Positions 1 through 6,023 of a DNA stretch of 21,097 bases are shown here, one piece after another. The stretch lies in NCBI GenBank assembly GCA_900556295.1, contig USOK01000003.1, forward strand, positions 1 through 21,097. The letters are read 5' to 3'. This DNA comes from an uncultured bacterium (GTDB lineage: Bacteria > Cyanobacteriota > Vampirovibrionia > Gastranaerophilales > Gastranaerophilaceae). A program made the position numbers and the translations under genes. How positions within the stretch are numbered: the first letter of the stretch is position 1; the number at the start of each line of letters is the position of its first letter. The notes beneath the pieces are model-generated. The model was not told where the DNA came from, searched no databases, and was given only the letters and a program-made list of their open reading frames with translations.

Positions 1-186
1 AAAAAGTTTAATTGTAGAAAATTTGAGTTTATCGAAAACTTAAACTGTAAAATTCCTACACTAAGAGAAGTATTTGAACTTATAAAAAAATTACAAGAAG
101 ATATTTATACAGATACTATGTATCCGAATGATTTAAGACCTGAAACCAATCATGGTTATACGACAAAATACAAAGGTTTAGATTAA
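1..186 (+). CDS. C-terminal end of an unknown protein (truncated by window edge)
   Basis: The first reading frame is open from the window edge to a TAA stop at 184-186, giving 61 residues with no start inside the window that looks like the real one. The peptide is hydrophilic and lysine-rich, with a short helix-like stretch (LREVFELIKKLQEDI) and a tail rich in Asn, Thr and Tyr. I do not recognise a family. It converges on ricT with an 83-nt gap. The gap holds only a small CAGGC-ATA-GCCTG dyad at 207-219 without a T-tract, so no convincing terminator. Being a real gene end is likely but not proven, because only 61 codons are visible. Confidence 0.5.
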   Translation, partial: KKFNCRKFEFIENLNCKIPTLREVFELIKKLQEDIYTDTMYPNDLRPETNHGYTTKYKGLD

Positions 187-269
187 TTATTGCGTTAGAA
201 AGTTGTCAGGCATAGCCTGCCCCGCATAAAATAGTAGAATGTTAAGTAATCTTATTCTTTTAAAGTAGG

Positions 270-1184
270 TTATACATTCCCAGTTGAACTGTTTCGATCA
301 TCTTCAAGTTGTCTGATGTCAATATTATTGTCGTCAGCGTATGTATTCATCACAGGGACATCGATTTCAACGTTAACATCTGCATCAACCATTTCAATGT
401 CATTTTTAGAAAATTCTTTAGTTTTTCCATCTTCCATTACTTTACCACTCATAAATTGAAGATAGCAAACTTTTCCAAGTCCGTCAGGAGTCATCACAGA
501 AGAGCCAACAGGGGGCATACCTTTAGCTGCGTCAATGTAGTTAGAATATTCATAGGTCAAGCAACATAACAAACGGCCGCAAGTGCCCGAAATTTTTCCT
601 GGAGCTATTGGCATTCCTTGGTCTTTTGCAAGTTTTACATTAATAGTTGCAAATTTTCTTAAAAAACTTGAACAGCAAAATGGTCGTCCGCAAACTCCAG
701 CACCTTCTAAAATAGAGGTTTCATCCCGAACGCCGATGTGACGCAAGTCAATACGAACTCTTGTGAAAACTTGAGTTAAGTCTTTCAATAGTGCTCTGAA
801 ATCAACTCTTTCTGGAGCAGTGTAGTAGAAAGTTATTTTTCGTCTATCAAAAGTTATCCTGCATTGGACAAGATTCATGTTTAGTTTGTGCTGTTTTACT
901 AAGTTTTGGCACTTGAAAAATGATTGTATTTCTTCCTTTTTTATATCCTCAAGAGTTTGTAAATCTCGCTGAGATAGGCTTCTGATGACATGGAAAGCTT
1001 CCGGTTTGTTTTTTGAACATTCCCAAAGTTTTTCGATTTGAGAATTTACAATAAATGCTTTCAACGCTTCTTCGCCTTTTTCTGTTCTTACAAGCACCAT
1101 CTGCCCATCTTCAATATGAATTGTTTCAGGCACATTGAGCGGGTAGAATGTGTTTTTCAAATATTTTACAGCGTATTTAAACAT
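270..1184 (-). CDS. ricT: PSP1 domain protein, RicT/YaaT family
   Basis: A 304-residue protein of the PSP1/RicT (YaaT) family. The diagnostic part is the cysteine-rich core: GVCGRPFCC around residues 164-171 (C165, C170, C171) and GTCGRLLCC around 201-208 (C202, C207, C208). In Bacillus subtilis, RicT forms a complex with RicA and RicF that carries iron-sulfur clusters and assists RNase Y-dependent mRNA processing; whether partners exist here cannot be seen. The C-terminal tail after about residue 270 is acidic and probably disordered. The ATG overlaps the end of gpsA by 8 nt, so translation is probably coupled, and it is the last gene of the ribH-murQ-gpsA-ricT cluster. The family call is firm; the precise role is inferred from Firmicutes. 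Confidence 0.9.
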   Translation of the reverse strand: MFKYAVKYLKNTFYPLNVPETIHIEDGQMVLVRTEKGEEALKAFIVNSQIEKLWECSKNKPEAFHVIRSLSQRDLQTLEDIKKEEIQSFFKCQNLVKQHKLNMNLVQCRITFDRRKITFYYTAPERVDFRALLKDLTQVFTRVRIDLRHIGVRDETSILEGAGVCGRPFCCSSFLRKFATINVKLAKDQGMPIAPGKISGTCGRLLCCLTYEYSNYIDAAKGMPPVGSSVMTPDGLGKVCYLQFMSGKVMEDGKTKEFSKNDIEMVDADVNVEIDVPVMNTYADDNNIDIRQLEDDRNSSTGNV

Positions 1185-2178
1185 ATCTTTCTTCTTCTTT
1201 TAACTTTCTATTCATTAATTTTTCAAGCAATGCTTGAGGAGTAATATCTGTGTAAACAGCTTCATAAATAGCATTTGAGACTGGTACTTCGATATCAAGT
1301 TTTTTTGCAAGTTCACAAATAGCTTTTGATGTTTTTACACCTTCCGCAACAGAACCAAGTTCTGCCAAAATATCATTAATTTTTTTCCCTTTTGCAAGCA
1401 TTGAACCTACTGTATAGTTTCTAGACATTGGGCTTGAACAAGTAGCAATCAGATCCCCCATTCCTGATAAACCGTAAAGTGTCGAAGGATTTGCACCAAG
1501 GTTAATACTAACACGAACGATTTCAGCCATTCCTCGAGTCAATAATGTGCCTGCACAATTGTCGCCTAAACCCATAGTATGCGCAAACCCAGATGCGATA
1601 GCGATAACGTTTTTCAACGAGCCACCAAGTTCTACGCCGATTACGTCAGTGTTTGTGTAAAGTCTGAATTTTGAAGGCACATTCATGGCTTTTTGTACGA
1701 ATTCTGCAATTTTTATATCTTCACAAGCGACTGATGCTGCTGTTGGTAATCCTGCAAGAACTTCTTTTGCAAGTGTAGGACCTGATAGGATTGCTAATTT
1801 TTGTTCAGGAAGTACATCTTTTATAACTTGTGACATTCTCATCAAAGATGGAACTTCTATCCCTTTTGAAGCGTTTACTAATATCTGTTCAGATTTTACT
1901 CCTGCTTTTTTAAGTTTTTCACAAACATCACGAGTTCCAGAAGTTGCAATAACTGATAAAATAATATCAGCACCAGAAATTGCTTCTTTCAAGTTTGATG
2001 AAATTTCTACTTTTTTATCTAATTGCACTTCAAGAGGTTTTGAAGTGTGTTTATTTATTCTCAAATCGTCTGAAATGTCTTGTTCTCTACCCCAGACAGT
2101 TATTTCTTCAAAATTGTTAGTTAAAAGCCAAGCTAAAGTCAACCCCCAACATCCTGCTCCAAGTACTGTTAATTTCAT
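1177..2178 (-). CDS. gpsA: NAD(P)H-dependent glycerol-3-phosphate dehydrogenase
   Basis: GpsA reduces dihydroxyacetone phosphate to sn-glycerol-3-phosphate in the cytoplasm, supplying the backbone for phospholipids. The 333-residue length is normal. The N-terminus has the Rossmann dinucleotide loop GAGCWG (residues 7-12), followed by NASKG (102-106), LSGP (131-134), the catalytic-lysine segment ELGGSLKN (K189) and GLGDNCAGTLLTRG (203-216). A small variation is Cys where GAGSWG is more usual. An AAGGAGAGA ribosome-binding site at about 2181-2189 spans the end of murQ, only 10 nt away, and the 3' end overlaps ricT, so it is transcribed with both. Confidence 0.97.
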   Translation of the reverse strand: MKLTVLGAGCWGLTLAWLLTNNFEEITVWGREQDISDDLRINKHTSKPLEVQLDKKVEISSNLKEAISGADIILSVIATSGTRDVCEKLKKAGVKSEQILVNASKGIEVPSLMRMSQVIKDVLPEQKLAILSGPTLAKEVLAGLPTAASVACEDIKIAEFVQKAMNVPSKFRLYTNTDVIGVELGGSLKNVIAIASGFAHTMGLGDNCAGTLLTRGMAEIVRVSINLGANPSTLYGLSGMGDLIATCSSPMSRNYTVGSMLAKGKKINDILAELGSVAEGVKTSKAICELAKKLDIEVPVSNAIYEAVYTDITPQALLEKLMNRKLKEEERYV

Positions 2179-2188
2179 ATTCTCTCCT

Positions 2189-3082
2189 TTATACTGCCTG
2201 ATAATTTTTTAATAATTTACGAAGAACTCCACCGTGTTTTTTTAATTCTAATCTAGCTCTTTCCGGCTCAATTTTCATCAAAATTGAAACTATTGCAGTT
2301 TTGATTTCCCAATCACATTTTAGCAATGTTGCAAGAGCATTACTATGTGGAGTTTTTGCGATTTCGGCAACAATTCTAATAGCTCTATCTTTAAGTTTTT
2401 CGTTTGTTGCTTTCAAGTCTATCATAAAATTCTCATAAGTTTTGCCGATTTTTATCATAGAACCTGTTGTTAGCATATTCAAAATCATTTTTGTTGCGGT
2501 TCCAGCTTTTAATCTAGAAGAACCGGCTATAACTTCTGGTCCGACTTCTGCACAAATTACAAGACCAGCTTCTTCTGCAATTTTACCTTTTGAGTTGCAA
2601 GTAATTCCGATAGTTTTGCAGTTAATATCTTCGGCTCTTTGTAAAACTCCTAATAAATATTTAGGATTTCCACTTGCAGAAATAACAACAGCAACATCAT
2701 TTTCCGTCAAAATTTTTGCGTCATTATAGCCTAAATCAAAATTGTCTTCTGCGCCTTCTACAGCAGTTCTGAAAGCACTATCTCCTCCGGCAATAATTCC
2801 TTGAACCATATCTGGAGATACGCTAAAAGTCGGCGGACATTCTGAAGCGTCCAAAATGCCAAGTCTACCAGATGTTCCAGCACCGAAATAGAACAACTTC
2901 CCGCCTTTTAAAAACTGTTTTGCAATTGTATCAATTGCTTCTGCAATATGTTCAGTTTCTTCCTCGACGGCAAGCGCAACAAGCTTGTCTTCTTCATTCA
3001 TTTTTCTAACCATTTCAACAGTAGAAAGAATGTCAATGTCTTTTGTGTTTTCGTTTCTGTACTCGGTAATTACTTCACTCAT
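2189..3082 (-). CDS. murQ: N-acetylmuramic acid 6-phosphate etherase
   Basis: MurQ cleaves the D-lactyl ether of MurNAc-6-phosphate to give GlcNAc-6-phosphate and D-lactate, a step of peptidoglycan recovery. The 297-residue protein aligns end to end with E. coli MurQ from memory: the sugar-phosphate-binding SIS fold with GAGTSGRLGILDASECPPT (about 68-86), GIIAGG, EGAEDN, SASGNP and the GSSRLKAGTATK loop. E81 and E112 correspond to E. coli catalytic E83 and E114 with a constant offset of two. GGAGT lies just before the ATG. It sits 42 nt after ribH and 10 nt before gpsA. No MurNAc transporter or anhydroMurNAc kinase is in the window, so the source of substrate is not shown. Confidence 0.97.
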   Translation of the reverse strand: MSEVITEYRNENTKDIDILSTVEMVRKMNEEDKLVALAVEEETEHIAEAIDTIAKQFLKGGKLFYFGAGTSGRLGILDASECPPTFSVSPDMVQGIIAGGDSAFRTAVEGAEDNFDLGYNDAKILTENDVAVVISASGNPKYLLGVLQRAEDINCKTIGITCNSKGKIAEEAGLVICAEVGPEVIAGSSRLKAGTATKMILNMLTTGSMIKIGKTYENFMIDLKATNEKLKDRAIRIVAEIAKTPHSNALATLLKCDWEIKTAIVSILMKIEPERARLELKKHGGVLRKLLKNYQAV

Positions 3083-3124
3083 CTTTTTACTCCACAGTGG
3101 GTCAAACCCTTACTCATAATAACA

Positions 3125-3586
3125 CTATACTAATTTTAACAAATTAGCCATTTCAATAGCAGTTTTTGCGGAATCAGCTCCTTTGTTTCCAGCTTTTGTT
3201 CCTGCTCTTTCAATAGCTTGTTCAATGTTGTCTGTAGTTAGAACTCCAAAGATTACAGGGACTTCTGTTTGAAGGCTAACTTGTGCAATTCCTTTAGACA
3301 CCTCGGCACAAACATAATCATAGTGAGATGTTGCACCCTTGATTACTGCTCCAAGTGCGATTATAGCATTGTATTTCCCTGTTTGGGCGAATTTTAATGC
3401 TGTTATAGGAATTTCAAAAGCTCCTGGAACTCTAACTATATCAATATTTTCCTCTGCGACACCATGACGTCTAAGTTCATCAATTGCTCCGGAAAGAAGT
3501 TTTGAACCGATAAAATCGTTAAATCTTGATAATATTATACAAAATTTTTCATTACCTGCAACTAACTGTCCTTCAAAAGTTTTCAT
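3125..3586 (-). CDS. ribH: 6,7-dimethyl-8-ribityllumazine synthase
   Basis: RibH condenses 5-amino-6-ribitylaminouracil with 3,4-dihydroxy-2-butanone 4-phosphate, the penultimate step of riboflavin synthesis; the family forms pentamers or 60-mer capsids. The 153-residue protein shows RFND (F22, the aromatic residue that stacks on the substrate), PGAFEIP (54-60), GAVIKGATSHYDYV (79-92, catalytic H88) and R127 in the ERAG segment. H88 and R127 fall at the same numbers as in the B. subtilis enzyme. An AAAGGAGAGT site (3591-3600) precedes the ATG. It heads the cluster directly behind a good promoter; the other rib genes are not nearby and no FMN riboswitch-like leader fits in the very short 5' region. 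Confidence 0.97.
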   Translation of the reverse strand: MKTFEGQLVAGNEKFCIILSRFNDFIGSKLLSGAIDELRRHGVAEENIDIVRVPGAFEIPITALKFAQTGKYNAIIALGAVIKGATSHYDYVCAEVSKGIAQVSLQTEVPVIFGVLTTDNIEQAIERAGTKAGNKGADSAKTAIEMANLLKLV

Positions 3587-3606
3587 TTTTACTCTCCTTT
3601 GAGCAC

Positions 3607-3635
3607 ATTATACGATATACAGGCGTTTTTTACAA
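3607..3635 (-). promoter_or_regulatory. Promoter of the ribH-murQ-gpsA-ricT cluster
   Basis: On the minus strand a -35 element TTGTAA (3630-3635) and a perfect -10 TATAAT (3607-3612) are separated by exactly 17 nt. Transcription would begin near 3600, so the message would start almost at the ribosome-binding site of ribH. No regulatory leader is possible with this start. Confidence 0.75.
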
Positions 3636-3663
3636 CTGTACGTAAAGATATATCACAGGAAAT

Positions 3664-4368
3664 CTATCTAATTATAAGTGGAGTAAAAATCTTGTAAAAG
3701 ATGTAAATAGAAGCAATTACTAACAAGCCCCCGCTTATTTTTAATAGCCAGTCAGAAAATTTATAAAATCCTTTCCAGTTTTTCAAGTGAGAGGTTAAAA
3801 ACCCTGCAAGAATTAGGATTAATCCTTGTCCCAATGAGAATAGAAATAGCATAATTATTGCATGCCAAATACTTGCAGAAAGTGAGGCAAACGCCATAAT
3901 TCCTGCCAAAATTGGGGTAGAACAAGGGGTTCCGGCAAGTGCAAATACTCCACCCAATAAAATTGGGTACAAATAAGTGTTAGTTCCGTCATTGCGAGGC
4001 ATTTCTTTAATAATTACGGGAAGTTCAAAATCTAAAATTCCAATAAGTTTTAAACCCATTACCATAATAATTCCTGCAAGAAATATTCCGAAATATCCGC
4101 CTGCAAACGAAATAAAAACTTTCCCCGTAATAGCACAGATTATTCCAATTATAGAAAAAACAATTGCAGTTCCAAATACAAAAAATAAAAGCTGTACAAA
4201 TGTTTTAAGAGGTTTTTCTTCTGAATATCCTCCAATATAGCCGATTATAATTGGAAGCATTGCAAGAGAACATGGAGAAATAGATGCTACCAAACCGCCT
4301 AAAAACGAAAGTGCATACAATAACGGCAAACTGCCATTTTGTGTAAAAAGACTGATGTAGTTTTCCAT
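3664..4368 (-). CDS. ccdA: CcdA/DsbD-type thiol-disulfide transporter, membrane protein
   Basis: A 234-residue polytopic membrane protein with about six hydrophobic segments. It has the two hallmark cysteines of the CcdA/DsbD-gamma family, each in a helix-breaking SPC or TPC context: ISPCS (C33) and GTPCSTP (C149). Such proteins pass electrons from cytoplasmic thioredoxin across the membrane to extracytoplasmic thiol proteins, for example those of cytochrome c maturation. Its start codon shares one base with the stop of the upstream thioredoxin-like gene (TAATG at 4366-4370), and AGGAGC lies inside that gene, so the two are translationally coupled and the thioredoxin is the likely partner. 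No ResB/CcsA cytochrome c genes are in the window, so the final target is open. Confidence 0.9.
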   Translation of the reverse strand: MENYISLFTQNGSLPLLYALSFLGGLVASISPCSLAMLPIIIGYIGGYSEEKPLKTFVQLLFFVFGTAIVFSIIGIICAITGKVFISFAGGYFGIFLAGIIMVMGLKLIGILDFELPVIIKEMPRNDGTNTYLYPILLGGVFALAGTPCSTPILAGIMAFASLSASIWHAIIMLFLFSLGQGLILILAGFLTSHLKNWKGFYKFSDWLLKISGGLLVIASIYIFYKIFTPLIIR

Positions 4369-4754
4369 TATTTAAGCTCCTGCAAATATTTATCCATTTG
4401 TTCTTTTGAAACTGCGCCTTCAATTCTTCTAACTTGTTGTCCGTTAGAATTAATTAAAATAATTGTAGGGACTAATGTTACGTTGTATTTTTTTATTTGT
4501 TCATCGCTGAAAGAATTTCTGTCTTGAACCTGAATTTCTGATAAAACTATATTCCCGTTGTATTTAGGGAAAATCTCTTTAAAAACCTTATTCATAGTTT
4601 GACAGTCCAAGCACATTGCTGACGTGAATTTTACAACTTGAGGTTTACCTGTTTCTGTAGTCTTCGCTGTTGTAGAATTAGACGCCGTAAGTGCCATATA
4701 AAGCATAATTGAAAAAGAAAATATTAAAGAAATAATAATAAGATTTTTTTTCAT
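4368..4754 (-). CDS. Membrane-anchored thioredoxin-fold protein
   Basis: A 128-residue protein with an N-terminal hydrophobic segment (about residues 4-24) that acts as signal or anchor, then a thioredoxin-like domain outside the membrane. The redox motif is CLDC (C48-C51) following KFTSAM, and the cis-proline is P96 in LVPTIILI, the expected order and spacing. The acidic CLDC dipeptide differs from CGPC of cytoplasmic thioredoxin and resembles DsbD-gamma or TlpA-like reductases. It is coupled to ccdA by an overlapping stop/start, so CcdA probably keeps it reduced. The start is supported by AGAAAGGAGT at 4761-4770. Substrates are unknown. Confidence 0.85.
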   Translation of the reverse strand: MKKNLIIISLIFSFSIMLYMALTASNSTTAKTTETGKPQVVKFTSAMCLDCQTMNKVFKEIFPKYNGNIVLSEIQVQDRNSFSDEQIKKYNVTLVPTIILINSNGQQVRRIEGAVSKEQMDKYLQELK

Positions 4755-4775
4755 GGAAAAACTCCTTTCTACTTG

Positions 4776-4784
4776 ATTTTAGCA
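4776..4784 (-). promoter_or_regulatory. Possible extended -10 of the thioredoxin-ccdA pair
   Basis: The minus strand reads TGCTAAAAT 22-30 nt upstream of the start codon, matching the extended -10 pattern TGnTAnAAT. There is no good -35 at normal spacing. Tentative. Confidence 0.3.
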
Positions 4785-4857
4785 TAAAATAAAAAGTGAA
4801 TTTTTCTAACCCCAAGTAGGTGATAATTTAGGATGAAAATATATAAATTAGCAATAA

Positions 4858-5022
4858 TTACACATCTTCCGGTACATAAAAATCTGCTTTAGCTAGTAAT
4901 TCTCTTGTATGTTCATAACAACAAGAGTTGTGACAAATTTCTTGATATTCTCTAACAATGCTTAAAACGTCATCTACAGACATTTTTATAATTCTTCTTT
5001 CTCCTTCAATAATTCTAGCCAT
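4858..5022 (-). CDS. Small Cys-containing protein of unknown function
   Basis: A 54-residue protein starting at the ATG at 5020-5022 (MARIIEGERR), chosen because AAAGGA lies 8 nt upstream; a longer open frame to 5166 has no ribosome-binding site and crosses the promoter region. The N-terminal half is basic (EGERRIIKM), followed by an acidic amphipathic helix-like part (SVDDVLSIVREYQE) and a compact CHNSCCYEH cluster at about residues 30-38. Three Cys and two His this close could bind a metal, but no family is recognised. It is divergent from the prepilin gene and 103 nt upstream of the thioredoxin gene in the same direction, so co-transcription is possible. Confidence 0.65.
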   Translation of the reverse strand: MARIIEGERRIIKMSVDDVLSIVREYQEICHNSCCYEHTRELLAKADFYVPEDV

Positions 5023-5110
5023 ATCTAAATTCCTTTCAAAATAATTTACGGAATATTTATGAAAAACTTTTGACAAATCCTTTGGGTGGTTTAGAAAAAT
5101 TTTTTCAAAT

Positions 5111-5116
5111 ATTATA
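5111..5116 (-). promoter_or_regulatory. -10 element for the small Cys-containing gene
   Basis: The minus strand has a perfect TATAAT here. The best -35 (ACTTGA, 16 nt away) is weak. Transcription would start near 5104, giving a leader of about 80 nt. It lies back to back with the prepilin promoter. Confidence 0.4.
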
Positions 5117-5122
5117 CTAATC

Positions 5123-5152
5123 TTGAGAAATTTCAAGTGATGTGTTACAATG
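5123..5152 (+). promoter_or_regulatory. Promoter of the first prepilin gene
   Basis: TTGAGA (5123-5128) and TACAAT (5147-5152) are spaced 18 nt apart, each close to sigma-70 consensus. The predicted start near 5159 lies after the GTG at 5142 and before the AGGAGG at 5169-5174. This argues that translation begins at the ATG at 5182, not at the GTG. Confidence 0.5.
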
Positions 5153-5903
5153 GAAATATATATCAAATAGGAGGATTTACTATGGAATTAAATACGCTCA
5201 TCGGGGGGGGGCAAGAGTAAAGCTCGCATTTACCTTAGCAGAAGTATTAATTACCCTTGGAATTATAGGTGTAGTTTCGGCTTTAACTATGCCAAGTTTA
5301 ATTCAGAGTTATAAGGAAAAGGTTACTGTTACTAAGCTTGAAAAGGCATATTCTTTTTTAAATCAGGCGTATAAAAGAATTTCTGATGAATATGGAGAAC
5401 CTCAAGATTGGCCGGGAGTTGAGTATGCAGGTAATGCGTCTGCTTCTGCGGCTTCTGCTCATAGAGATTTATATGCCCAATATGTAAGTTGTAAAAAGTT
5501 TAAGGGACAAATATATGGAACAGTAGATACTACAAAAAAAATAAAAGCATTAAACGGTGAATTATATACATACATATATTATTTCCCGTCATTTACTAAT
5601 AATGATGGGACAGTATTTCAATTTAGTAGTTTGCGTAATTGTGGCGGTTATGTTTTATCAACAGGAAAATTGACAGCTTGCAGTATGGGTGGAGATATTT
5701 TAGTTGATATAAATGGTTATGAAAAAGGTCCAAATCAGTTAGGAAAAGATATTTTTGCTTTTGTAACAGCTCAAACTGGAGTTTATCCTGCAGGAATGAT
5801 TGGAAGTTATACTGAAGGTGATTGCAATTTAAATGGTAAGGGAATTAGTTGTTCTGAATATGTTTTGCGTGAAAAAAATATGAAATATTTAATAGCAAAA
5901 TGA
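5142..5903 (+). CDS. Prepilin-like type IV pilin/pseudopilin protein; start separated from body by a G-tract
   Basis: The body is a type IV prepilin-like protein. A short basic leader (ARVKLA) precedes FTLAEVLITLGIIGVV, with F at +1 and E at +5 as needed for prepilin peptidase cleavage and assembly, then a hydrophobic N-terminal helix and a globular domain. Cleavage would be A|F (A29-F30 in this frame), where Gly is more usual. The C-terminal domain contains D-x-N-G-Y-E-K-G-P-N-x-x-G-x-D (D189-D203), shared with the second prepilin in this window. The only in-frame start is GTG at 5142, which has no ribosome-binding site and lies upstream of the predicted transcript start. The well-placed AGGAGG plus ATG at 5182 is in another frame and would join this frame only if the G-run held ten instead of nine G. 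The body is clearly a gene; the start is unresolved. Confidence 0.75.
   Translation: MLQWKYISNRRIYYGIKYAHRGGARVKLAFTLAEVLITLGIIGVVSALTMPSLIQSYKEKVTVTKLEKAYSFLNQAYKRISDEYGEPQDWPGVEYAGNASASAASAHRDLYAQYVSCKKFKGQIYGTVDTTKKIKALNGELYTYIYYFPSFTNNDGTVFQFSSLRNCGGYVLSTGKLTACSMGGDILVDINGYEKGPNQLGKDIFAFVTAQTGVYPAGMIGSYTEGDCNLNGKGISCSEYVLREKNMKYLIAK
5182..5220 (+). other. Good translation start blocked by a nine-G homopolymer (candidate phase-variation switch)
   Basis: AGGAGG (5169-5174) lies 7 nt before ATG at 5182. Translation gives only MELNTLIGGGQE and stops at TAA 5218-5220. The nine G at 5203-5211 encode the GGG. One extra G would change the reading to GGGARVKLA and run straight into the prepilin body. 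In an AT-rich sequence such a run right after a start codon is the classic layout of a slipped-strand contingency locus. A base-count error in the assembly would look the same. Confidence 0.6.
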
Positions 5904-5966
5904 TATAAAACAAAGAGTATTGATATATCGGTGTTGTTATGCCGACAAGATAAAATAACATTTCAT

Positions 5967-6002
5967 AAAAAACCGCCATCTTATTCTAAGATGGCGGTTT
6001 TT
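5967..6002. terminator. Bidirectional intrinsic terminator between prepilin and rpoC2
   Basis: An 11-bp perfect GC-containing stem, CCGCCATCTTA (5973-5983) with TAAGATGGCGG (5987-5997), has a 3-nt loop, six A before it and five T after it. It therefore works in both directions and serves the converging prepilin gene and the rpoB-rpoC1-rpoC2 operon. Confidence 0.95.
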
Positions 6003-6023
6003 AGTTATATAATTCGACGTGAA

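Noticed and set aside
207..219. CAGGC-ATA-GCCTG dyad after the first gene and ricT
   Set aside because: Only 5 bp with a 3-nt loop and no T-tract on either strand, so it is not a credible terminator.
5142..5144. GTG start for the first prepilin
   Set aside because: No ribosome-binding site, upstream of the predicted transcript start, and it would give an unusually long leader; kept only as the formal frame boundary.
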